A stretch of 64,000 nt of DNA from contig JBBELK010000372.1 in assembly GCA_037783545.1 (NCBI GenBank), forward strand, positions 1 to 64,000, given 5' to 3'. Position numbers and translations under genes: made by a program. Every line of letters begins with the position of its first letter. Within the stretch, counting starts at the first letter, position 1. Source of the DNA: Henricia sp. BOLD:AAB3569 (Eukaryota; Echinodermata; Asteroidea; Spinulosida; Echinasteridae). Positions 22,407 to 32,400 of the stretch are shown piece after piece. The notes beneath the pieces are model-generated. The model was given only the letters and a program-made list of their open reading frames with translations. It ran no database searches and was not told where the DNA came from.

Positions 22407-23410
22407 ATTACATTCCACTTGAAACATGTACTCCAGTGAAGATATAGTCAAGAAAATTGTCTATAGAGTAAGATGTCGGATGGTTACTTGATTCAGGGAG
22501 TCACCGTCAGTCTACTATATAGGTCAGTGGTTTGAACTGTGCGTTCCGAATATCTTGGCACCACTCCAATCAGCATTTTACATTGTATAACGCACTATAT
22601 AAAACTGTGGGACGCAGGGGACACGATTCAAAACGGCGTATTCGTGTTCGTCTTTAACAGAAAAAAATCCCTTAATGGTTCAGTGCTTAAATTTGAGTGT
22701 AAAGCCATCACTGCCAAAGAATGACGTCTTCACTTGAGGATCTCTATTTTGAACAACCAATCAATTTTTGTGAATTTAAAAGAAGATTTTGCCCGAAAAA
22801 CTAAAAAGCTGAGACCAAAATAGTTGCAGCACATCAAAAGCGGTGGATACGCCACGCCACGCCACGGTGGACTTTTCTATCAACTTGACGAGGTGCGTGC
22901 GGACTTTGGCTCAGATTTCCCCGTGTTTAGACATGGGCAACATTTGGTAGGACTCTTAGCCGCGTCAATTGACGCCTTCACTCGGCGGCTGGGGTTGTTT
23001 TGGAGCTCGACTCACCCCTAAACCAAACCCTCATCAAGCGGTGTTGATACAAACTCCATGCCCCGTGCGCTCTCAGGCCTATAGCTAGCTGCAATCACCT
23101 ACATTAGACGAGAGTTGAGCGCGTATGCACCCAACGACCAATGCATGTTTGGAAAAATATGGGAATCATTTTCAGAAATGTGTGGTTACGTTTTCTCACT
23201 TTCTTACTTCTTTTTTTGAGTTTCCATACAGAAATAATTGTATTTCTTTTGATAATTTTTTTTTAACGTCCCTATTAAAATTTCTGTATGGCAAATTTAA
23301 AGGGAAAAATTGGGATATAGGCCTATAGGCCTAATTATGTCACAAATTTTCAGAAAATTGTACTGACGAGGAAATTGAGACGAAAATACACGCGTATCGA
23401 CAAACTGACA

Positions 23411-23492
23411 TAGACCTTTTGCACTGGCGGCCCTTTTGGGGGCAGGTTGTCTTATGTAAATGATGTAACAATAGATCAACAATCTCCTACTC
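23411..23492. mobile_element. MITE M3, left part, split by a SINE
   Basis: TAGACCTTTTGCACTGGCGG then GGGGGCAGGTTGTCTTATG and AAATGATGTAACAATAGA match the intact M3 element at 44105-44250. Homology stops where the SINE begins and resumes beyond it at about 23800. Confidence 0.75.
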
Positions 23493-23495
23493 ACT

Positions 23496-23800
23496 AGACG
23501 TGGTGGTCTAGTGATCGGACTTTCGGGTGATATGTCCGTGGTTCGAAGCCTGTTCACTGCTATCGCGTTGTGTCCTTATAAGACAAGACATACTACTCCA
23601 CATTATTTGTCTTTCTCCGCCCAGGTGTATAAATGGGTACCGGCAAATATTGGTTGGGAAACCCAACTAACTGCTGGGAGACTGGCATCCCATCCAGGGG
23701 GAGTAACAATGCTCATAGTCACTCCATGCCATGGAAACCGGGGATGAGTACCGGCCGTATAAGCTTGGCTCGTGAAGCGACTTTACCTACCTTACTACTC
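23496..23800 (+). mobile_element. tRNA-derived SINE inserted in MITE M3
   Basis: The tRNA-like head has A-box GTGGTCTAGTGATCGG and B-box GTTCGAAGCC. The body holds GTTGTGTCCTTATAAGACAA, CCCAGGTGTATAAATGGGTA and CTCCATGCCATGGAAACC words, typical of conserved-central-domain SINEs of marine invertebrates (attribution by recall, not search). ACTCA occurs on both sides, a possible target duplication. Confidence 0.7.
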
Positions 23801-23808
23801 ATACTAAT

Positions 23809-23886
23809 GCATGACACGCGGTAACAATGAGATTGTCACCGCGTGTGACATTGACACCGCGCATGACAATGAGATTGTCATGCATT
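23809..23886. repeat. Serial hairpins (right part of MITE M3, expanded)
   Basis: The word CATGACACGCGGTAACAAT alternates with its reverse complement several times, separated by GAG. The second hairpin, GCATGACAATGAGATTGTCATGC, has perfect 10-base arms. M3 at 44105 has only one unit of this (CATGCATGACGCACGGTGAC), so this copy is rearranged and its right terminus lost. Confidence 0.75.
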
Positions 23887-23889
23887 ACT

Positions 23890-25780
23890 CAAGCCGTGAT
23901 TCCAAATTACCCGTCGTGTTTTACTACTTGCAAATTCCGCACGGTTACTAGGTGACGTCATTACACCGAGCATTCCGCCAGATACCCTGCCGCGAGCTCG
24001 GGTGGTGGTGGCGGCTGCCACCGGGGCAAAAAGAACGCTCTGGTGTAAGTTGGTGTTACACAGTGTTATATAGCTTCTCGAAGGCCTCTAATGACACCCG
24101 AAAACCACGATAAAACTATATCTAAAGCCATTCGCTACAAAGGGACGTTTAGAACGCGACGTCCGGATGGTCGAGTCGAGAACACATTTCTATATACTGT
24201 CTATCTCATTGCTCACCATTGTCAAAGGTGTGTATTATATTGGCAATACGCAATACAGGCTGGCTTCACTCGATATATATTCCTCTTCTCTTACAAATTT
24301 TCGTTTTTGGGTATTATGAGCGAATTGCACATCAATAGATCTGTGGCTTTGTATTCCATCAAAAGGATGGAGCAAGTGTTGTTTAAAGCACATTCTGGAC
24401 GGAGGTACCCCGCGCTACACACGCTATTATAACCTAAATATACATGTAAACCCCTGCAGCTGTGACAGAATTTACCAGCACAGCACACCATACAGAATAC
24501 GCTGTCTATCATGCAAATGTTGCGACTGAAATAAGATTAACTTTTTGAGACGAAAATGAGGTCCCGATGATCAAAAACGCAAAATAAGACATTTTGGAAA
24601 AAACAATTGTCCCATTCTACGTCTGGCCCATCTTTCTATATATCTTACATCAGTTTCTGAACGCAACAGCTGGCATGGTGCATAATCACTATTGGATTTA
24701 AACAACAAAACTTGGGATGAGAGAAACATCGTATAAGGGCCTTATCGGGATTCGAACCCGAGGCCTCTGACTCATCGGGCAGATACGCTCTACCAGCTGA
24801 GCTGTAAGGCAAAGTTGTATACTCCTTCGGTTTCTGAGGCACTTTTTATAGCCCCAAATCGCCATAACTCAGCCAGAATTACCTTTAGGAGCTTTGCGCA
24901 GGAATCCTTCTTGCTTGAATCAGCAACTCCAGCATGTAAGTTCAATGATCTTATAACCACTCGGCCATATGTATTCTTCTCGGCAAAACATTTCTGGAAC
25001 CGACTCGGTCGCTTTTGATATATCTCGAAAGACCATAAAACAGTCGTCATGAATTTATCGGAGAGATAGTCAACTCCCCGAGACGCCCAAGTCGCGTATA
25101 ACCACCATCAGTTCTTACAGGTCACGGGCCCCGGAGCAAGTTGGGGTATAAACCACCCCTCATTCCCCCCAGTAGCCCCTGGCGGTGATCTCTCGGTGGA
25201 TTTGGGCCGTGCATCCTGGTTTAATCCCCGGTCAGCAATCAGCCTAAATTGGCCGGCCGCAGTGGTGGTCAGGCATGGTCTTGTTCGACCCAAATATCGT
25301 TGACCCTGTTTCTGTTCGTGCCTTGTCATGTGGCGCAATAAAGGTGACCGCAATTAGCGTTGGTCCATGACTGTGATGCAATGGGTTTCAGCTTCAGTCT
25401 CGTGCATGAACCTGCGGCCAGGTCGCTTTATGTTGGTCATCTGGTCCCGATGAAGACAGAACTCGGATCCATCTGAATAATGCTTCGATGGGACGACAAG
25501 AGAGCCGATCCTGTGTGATTATACCTTCAGAAACAGAGAGAAGAACTATTGAATCGCGAACTGTCTTACAGGTCTTTCGGTTTTCGAGAAAATATAGTGA
25601 AAACTCGACAAGTCAAAATATGCTTATTCAAAGACCATACTATAGCTAACAGACCCCTTTTCCCCGTTAAATGTATAGCAAACCACGCACAGCTATCCTG
25701 AGGCTTAAAGAGGTTTTTAAACAGGATGCAATTTGGTTGTTCATTGAACAAAATAATAAGTAAACTTTTCTAGTTAAAAG
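23890..25780. other. Intergenic DNA
   Basis: No gene recognised. A CpG-rich patch (23930-24060) and a mixed-composition patch (25105-25480) with frames on both strands show no domains. It contains the tRNA-like sequence at 24738-24811. Confidence 0.5.
24738..24811 (-). pseudogene. tRNA-like sequence (T1), copy 2
   Basis: Minus strand: acceptor GCCTTA/TAAGGC, intact D-arm GCTCAGCTGGTAGAGC and intact T-arm CTCGGGTTCGAATCCCGA. The region between is two bases too long and gives TCTG(10-base loop)CAGA with no U33, so not a standard tRNA. About 90% like the 16817-16890 copy. tRNA-derived repeat or recent pseudogene. Confidence 0.6.
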
Positions 25781-25799
25781 TTGTAGTGTTTGTCATTAA

Positions 25800-26045
25800 A
25801 AATCAAAATTATCTGTCTTGCATTTCAAGCGCAAAATGTTTCTCCACTTTTTGATTTAAAATCGCAATCAATCTGTTATGAGAGTGGGAATTTTTAGCAC
25901 ACATATGCTTTATACAATCATGCACAACGAAGCTGTTATGTTAATATTTCGATGTCAACTTAAATACAAAAGAAATTTTCAAATTTGATTAAACTGAAAA
26001 TGTGCGTTTCTTTTGTTGCTATATATAGGTCGGTCCTATATATTA
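25800..26045. repeat. Dispersed repeat R5, copy 2
   Basis: Same ordered words as at 10670-10895, ending CGTTTCTTTTGTTGCTATATA. Confidence 0.5.
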
Positions 26046-27536
26046 CATGTATTTGCGAAATTTATTTTTCTTGTTGGTATTACGTCAACTATATATCCAC
26101 CAGTCCCACGGCCCTCTTCCGCGTCTACGAGTTGTTTACATGTTGAGGCGGCCCCTCCTCCCACATTCTGTGAAACATCTTGATCATCAGTATATCCTCA
26201 AGTCCCAAGAGGGTTCATTCCTCTCCCCTGTGACCCCTGGTTTAAACCTAGCACAGCCTCTTCCCCTTGGGCTAAACAACACAAACCCCGGCCGTGCCCC
26301 CTACGCTGATCCGGCCGCGGACTGATGATGGAGCAACGCTTGGGGGCGCCCCGCCCCGGGTCAAAGGTCCCCTGATCCCCGGAAGAAAATCCAACAGTTC
26401 CGTTGTTGACGTTCCCATTCACTTCAACCCTTGTGAATGACGATTTGTTTTGCAAGACGCTTAAATAAAGGGATAGCTGGTGAATTGGCATGATACGATT
26501 GATTAATTGTTAAAACGAAGACACTGTCTGGTAGATTACCGGAATGTAAAAACTTTGAACTGAGCTAAGACTTTTGTCTGAAATTTAAAGTTCATAAAAT
26601 AAAATGAAATTTAATTTTAAAGTTAAATTTTAAAGTAAGTTTCCCCTATAATAATGTGACATTTGGAAAGGTATTTACCATGAAATATCGGTGTCATTTT
26701 ATTTGAATCCCAAATTTGAATTCATATCTCATTGACTATTCAAGGTGAAATGTATTTTATTTTTGTAAAGACTGGGACGGGAAAAATTATGAAACAAATC
26801 GCATTCTCTCAACTGAAATAATGATTTTTTTGAGGTCTTGCTATTCTCTGGATTAATTTCCAATTAAATATAGCTACAACTTTCAAAAACAAAACCTACT
26901 TCAAAAAAGTCAAAAAATTATGTCAACAAATATCCTCTTTAGGCTGAATTTCTGCTTCCCACATTTGTTTTCAAAAAAGAACTCTCTTCGAAGAAGAAGG
27001 AAAAAAAATCGCTCGTCTAGAATTTCCAAAGTTTATGTTCTGTTACCTCACCTGTTGTGGGGCTGACAAGAGAGGGGGCTTTGGACGCTGAATCAGCCTG
27101 GGCCAGCTGCTCCAGGATTTTGCTGGCTTGTTTGTTGGGCTTTGGTATTAGCACATGTACAGCCGGTCACACGCTGACGGCTTCACAAAATCGTCCCTTG
27201 TTTGTGTCGTCCACAACTGTTTTATGTCTGAAACGTAAAATTTGAAGTTTACTGCTGACCACCGAATAAGGCCTACGCCGTAATCCAAATTGATGGTATT
27301 TTTCGTTTTCACATGCACACTAAGTATCCACTTGTTGCTGTGTGGTGCACGCGGCAGGTATGAAGTACAGAATCCATACGTGTACACCGTAGGAGAGCAT
27401 GGCATAAAGCAACCAGACTGCTGCCTGCTATGGGAAATGGCGTGCACCTCGTAGCAACAGTAGCATAGTATACGACCTTCTAAACTGCATTTCGTTTGAA
27501 AGTGAAGTATTCGGAGCGGCAGCATTATGCAGATGT
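26046..27536. other. Intergenic DNA
   Basis: A pyrimidine-rich patch at 26100-26400 carries overlapping frames on both strands without recognisable domains. AT-rich DNA follows. Frames at 27057-27245 and 27148-27525 show nothing recognisable. Confidence 0.45.
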
Positions 27537-27670
27537 AACGCGCAAAAGGCTAATTCATTTTGCATAAAGTAGTTAGTGCTGGGTAGGACAAGCCCCGGAC
27601 AAGCTTTGTGGTTGTTGAGAGCAATTTGTTTTTGTTAATGCATGGATTTGCATACATTACGAAAATCCCC
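27537..27670. repeat. Dispersed repeat R8, copy 3 (reversed)
   Basis: TTCATTTTGCATAAAGTAGTT, GGACAAGCCCCGGACAAGC and TTTGTGGTTGTTGAGAGCAA are the complement of the R8 words at 18776-18905. Confidence 0.6.
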
Positions 27671-27810
27671 CGTTGGAATAGTTTTTATGTCTCGGTTGTA
27701 CCTTGCGTTGATGCGTTGTGACAACACACTCTTCCCTTTTGTTAACGCACCAACCGCCCCCTAAAACCTGAAAGGAATTCCTTTAAAATTCTTTGGATGT
27801 TTGAGACACA

Positions 27811-27973
27811 ATAGACTGCCGAAGTGAATACGTCATCTTTTGTTGGTTGCCTAGGCAATTGGCTCTAAACAAAAAATTACTGAACCGTGTCCCTGCGCTT
27901 TGCAATGGTACATTTTTCGACGGCCATGATAGTTTAGAGCCAATTGCCATGGCAACACACTTCGGCTGTCTAT
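27811..27973. mobile_element. TA-flanked MITE (GACTGCCGAAGTG) nested in M2
   Basis: TAGACTGCCGAAGTG on the left, CACTTCGGCTGTCTA on the right. The inner GTTGCCTAGGCAATTGGCTC is mirrored by GAGCCAATTGCCATGGCAAC. About 163 bp, largely palindromic. Confidence 0.8.
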
Positions 27974-27981
27974 ATGGGGCA

Positions 27982-28229
27982 ATAGACCTTTATCACGGTG
28001 CCGCCATCTTCCTTTTTCTCCTATTAAAGTGAACGTAACCAAAGCGAGGCTTGCAGAAAAATAGTTTGGTCCCGTTTTGTGTGCATAACAATGGCACAGG
28101 CGTTGCGCGGACAGTGATTCTCAACGGGAGATTACACGCGCTATCGCGCGGTCGCGCAGACGCACTGATCGTACTTGACACGTACTGTGGGAACAACACA
28201 AAGGTGGACGCACCGTGATAAAGGTCTAT
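27982..28229. mobile_element. TA-flanked MITE (GACCTTTATCACGG) nested in M2
   Basis: TAGACCTTTATCACGGTGCC on the left and CACCGTGATAAAGGTCTA on the right. A GCCGCCATCTT YY1-like word follows the left end. The interior is CpG-rich (28100-28160), with no coding capacity. Confidence 0.85.
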
Positions 28230-28406
28230 GGAAGGGGGAGGGTACCTTCTGTCACATATCGTGCTGCATCTGTCCTATAGCTTCTAGCATACTTCACGTG
28301 CAATGCAAATGGTTCGAATTCCACCCGAGCATGCTTTGGACAGCATTGCGCATATTATAGCGTTAATAAATTACACCACAAAGGGGCAAGCAGTAGAGCC
28401 TTTGAA

Positions 28407-28597
28407 CATATGCAGCACGATATGTGGCAGAGGGTATACCCCCTACCATTGTTCCCCCAATGTGTCTCAAACATCCAAGACATTTCCAAGGAACTCCTTT
28501 CAGTTTTTTAGGGGGTGTTGGAGCGTTGACAAAAGGGAAGAGTGTGTTGAGGTATTGGGGCGTTAGGGGGAGAGTCCCTTTGCCATATATCGTGCCT
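28407..28597. mobile_element. Inverted-repeat element M2, reversed copy
   Basis: CATATGCAGCACGATATGTG to TGCCATATATCGTGCC, with the body (AATGTGTCTCAAACATCCA, GCGTTGACAAAAGGGAAGAG) in reverse relative to 11827. Complete and uninterrupted. Confidence 0.85.
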
Positions 28598-28754
28598 GGT
28601 ATACCTTTGCAGTAGCGGCCATTATTGGTGGCAATGGAAAAAGTAAATGTCTGTCTTGTGACGCCAAAGCGTTTCCCAAGATGGCTGCCGTATACCCTAT
28701 TTACCTGGGTGGGGCAGTTCAATCGTGTTCCTTGGATCAGTCCTACATAGTGCA

Positions 28755-28972
28755 AACTGCAAGGAATTTTTTAGAGGGCAGCTAAGGCTCTTGAGATGAC
28801 AAAGAAGGAGATGCAGTTTTAGAAGTGGGAGGAAAAACCCCAGGGAAATTTCCTGGGGGAAAACCCACGCGGTCAAGTAGAGACTGCAAACCCAATCCAC
28901 ATGCACGCGCCGGAATCGAACCTAGGACGCAAGAAAGAATCACTACGCCAACCCGACCGTCCACAACCGACG
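28755..28972 (-). mobile_element. tRNA-derived SINE S1, minus-strand copy
   Basis: On the minus strand: A-box-like TTGGCGTAGTGATTC, B-box GGTTCGATTCC, then GTTTGCAGTC, TTGACCGCGTGGGTTTTCC, CCCAGGAAATTTCCC and CCTCCCACTTCTAAAACTGC. The body resembles the Deu-type central domain of deuterostome SINEs (from memory, not searched). Plus-strand copy at 44371-44590. Confidence 0.7.
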
Positions 28973-29189
28973 TGTGTCTGCCATCTTGGTCAAGGTAAAA
29001 CAATGTTATGTCTTGGGTGGTCCCCGGTCCGCAGGGACGCCCGTATTTCTCTTAGAGGATAATTATACCAAAAAAACAAAAGACAATGTGCTCAACAAGT
29101 GCAACTCATACATTATTGAACACGAAGAACAAGTAACACTACACCACCGAATAGCGGATATATGAACTTCACAAAGAATGGAAAGTGCA

Positions 29190-29250
29190 GCGATGCCCCG
29201 CAGTATATGGGCGCCGCCATTTTGTCCGAATACATGTACTGCATGGGCAA
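29190..29250. repeat. Dispersed fragment around a YY1-like word
   Basis: GGGCGCCGCCATTTTG followed by TACATGTAC also occurs at 13523-13553, suggesting a small shared repeat. YY1-like core at 29213-29224. Confidence 0.45.
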
Positions 29251-29299
29251 AGATTGACGTTTTCGCGTACAACTGTTCGTGTGTTGCCATAGAAATTAA

Positions 29300-29480
29300 T
29301 TTATAAAAAAACACCTTCAGTTGGCAATTTCTCCCATACCAACAAAGGTGCCATTTTACACGGGAAAAACCATGAGGTGTTTGTTATCATTGCTATCAAC
29401 ACTTTTAGTCGGATTTTCCTTGTCAACTCGTGAAGTAAAATTTTGGATAATCCTGATCGTGAAAGTGACCTATATTGCTT
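29300..29480. repeat. Dispersed repeat R3, reversed fragment
   Basis: CACCTTCAGTTGGCAATTTC, GTTATCATTGCTATCAACAC and GTCAACTCGTGAAGTAAAAT are the complement of the R3 words at 21700-22090. Confidence 0.65.
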
Positions 29481-32400
29481 ATAAATTATGGAAAGCGCCG
29501 CGTGATGTATTCCTTTTTTGTTTAAAAAAAGTTGGACAATAATTATGGCAGGCATTGTCTCTGTGTGCTTAACGCCCTTTTCAGAAGCAGGAGGATTGCT
29601 CATATACTGTAGTTTACATTTGTATTCCCTCTATTTTTGTTAGCCAGAGGTCACGCACATGTGTAGTCGGTTGATATTGGAATAAATCCTTTAAGAACTC
29701 TTTCCCCGCGGTTTGCTCAAGCCAGAAATGCCCTGCCTTCGCTAACCGAACCTCTCCATTCTTTCCTTTTCTCCGCCAATTGAAGGGTTTCGTCGGGGCA
29801 ATAATGACCATTCTGCTCCCAATCTCTTAACGTAGAGTGGCGAATTTGATTGGAATAAATAATAGCATTAATAAAGAGCTAAACAAGCAATTAAAATGTC
29901 CAACCACCCCAAGTCGGCGAGGGGCAAAAACATGCTACAAGTGTTTGACGTCGGCCGCTTATTTTATTGCGAGACGCAAGACAGATTGTCTGTAAAAATG
30001 ACTCGATGCGCGGCAACAATGGGTCTTTTTTTCTGTTCACTTATCAAAAGCAACGATCTGTCGCCATAAAGCTGTTCCTTGAGGCTTGGATGGGGGAAGA
30101 GAAATTCAGAAAACACGGAGCCATGTCCCCGAGCTAATCATTCTACCCGTATTTTACTGGCAAAATAATTAAAGTCGATTTGACGGTGAATGCGACGTGT
30201 TGAAATAACATCGGCTGGACGAGGGATGCCCGGGCCGCGCGTATTGTTCTAACCGACGAACCTCAAGAAATTAGGAGAAAAAGGGGGAAATATTGGACGT
30301 GGAAAGTCCGAATGAGGGATGTTCAAACATGAGAGATGTGGGGGTACAGGACGGAGAGATGTATCGAGCGAGTGACTGAGTCACGGGCAGCAGGCGGGCA
30401 AGCAGGCCTGTGGAGCCCGCAGCAAAACGCGATTTGGAAACAGTTGCTATTTTGTTTGACCGCAGGGTGCCCCTTGCCGGGCTGGGGGCACCCCGAGGCA
30501 TCTCCCTCTTGGTGGCTGTTGTATGGTGAATGGGTTGGAGGGTTATTTACCAACTGCCAGCTGGCAGGAACGGGTTGAGGAGCCGGGAGCAGGCGAAGGA
30601 AGGACAACTAAACTTGGGTTATTGCTGGGCAAAGGTATTTGCCAATATGCAAGTATATTGACATTCTTGGAGGCCGGGCAAAGGGGTGGGGGTGAACGGG
30701 GGACAGTTTGGAGTAGTATGACCCTAAGGGTGTCTCGTACAGGGGGACAGAGGGCGCTGATGTAAAAATGAGACCCGGAGCGACGCTCGATTTGCGCCGT
30801 CTTCAGTCCGGCCGAGCCACGGCGAGGCGGCACCAACTCACCCACGTATAGCCGCGCGCGGTACGGTGTTTAGGCCAACACAACCAAAAGGCAACTTTGT
30901 TACATCGTTCGTCGGTCACTCACCCCGTGCCTTTTGTCACGGAGTATTCGCCCCCGGCTCGACCTGCCCAAACACGACGAAGCTTTGAATGCAGAAGGTG
31001 GTTGTGTCGCGGCGACAAGACGGCTCCGATGACAACACTAACGTCCACGCCGCCCTCAACTCCGCAAAGAGAAAGTTGTAAAACACTCAACTTTGACTGT
31101 TGTGCGCGTTGGCCGGGCCAACCCCGCGGCATTCGTGCAATGCCGCATGCATTGTTACATCCAAATCTTTACCTATAACGACAACGTCCTGGGTCAATAT
31201 CATAACCGCAAACACTAAGAATTGGAAAGAACTTTTGAAGAAATTTGAGTGAAGGTGACAAATTTTGTTTTTGTTTCTGATGGAAAGGTTTCCGTTGTTT
31301 CCCCAACTATTTCGTGTGTGAACCCCATTCCTATAACAAAACCACGCCACACAAATTTAGCCTAAATGCCATTTTCGGCGTCATTGTCTCAGAACGGACA
31401 AATCTTGGCAGTATTTAAACAAAAATAACAATTAATTGATAATTAATTGGCAATATTAATTACGATGTGAATTTAGATTCCACATTTCAATCAATATCAT
31501 TCGGCATTTGCTCACTCGTTTCGTGAACGTAGTCAAAACGGTTTCCCATTGAAGAGACAAAAAAGTCGAAAATTCTTCAGGCAAAGAATATTTAGTCTTC
31601 ATTGCCGTTTATAAAAGTAGACTGTTTTGAAGTAAGAAGTGATTGAGTTGTTTTAAAAAAAAAGTTTCCAAACCTGGGCGTCGCCAGAACTATACGCGAT
31701 GTACACCTTGCCGATAAAAACAAAGCACTCTTTGCTATATAGACGAAAATCGGCAAGGCTTCCTACTCACAATAAGTTAGGGATATTGGTGTGGTTCAAT
31801 GTTGGATTTTTTTAATGACTTTTTTTCCACCTATTCCTGGGACAAGTTGAGTTCGTCATGCAGATACAATTGTCTAATCATACACAAAATCATTCAAGCG
31901 GAATGCATACCCTCAATAAAATATCTGCGTACACCCCACAATGTTTCAAGGCAAGTTTCACAACAAGATCTTTGCCTCGCTCCAAACTGCCAGTTACTGC
32001 GGTTCGCCATGCACATCAAGAGAGTTAATCACTCATTTATACCAAAGAAGGCCGCCATTTTTATCGTCATACTCAACTTTACAGACAGACATCGATCCAA
32101 GTTTAGCCTATGATCTTGGGGAGTGCCCAATTCTCGCCTAGACTAGTATAAGAAAGCAGCGTATAAAAGCCAAAAACCAAGGTTAACAATATAAGAGCAC
32201 TTGAGAAAGTGAAGTATCACTTAAAAACGACAATTAACCGGAGAAATATATCCAATTCGACAGTGAAAAAGACTGACGGTACAAAAGGAACAAAGGCCGG
32301 TGTAGAGTGACGGATTGTTACCGTAATATTTCCGCGGGGCCGTACGGCGAGTTTACTTCAGGTCATTGCCCCCTAAAGTTAATTTTCCGGGATAACACAT

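Larger units (their letters stand above)
27722..28273. mobile_element. M2 element with two MITEs nested inside
   Basis: Starts in the M2 body (CAACACACTCTTCCCTTTTG, left end missing) and runs to GAGACACAAT at 27810. It is interrupted by two MITEs and resumes at about 28230 with GGTACCTTCTGTCACATATC and the right end CGTGCTGCAT. A short M2-derived spacer (ATGGGGCAA) survives between the MITEs. Confidence 0.75.

Noticed and set aside
24645-24842. Short minus-strand protein frame with YSSAGRAYLPDESEASGSNP
   Set aside because: It is the translation shadow of the tRNA-like sequence at 24738-24811, a common artefact.
28782-29003. 73-codon minus-strand frame
   Set aside because: It is read through the SINE S1 copy and has no independent support.
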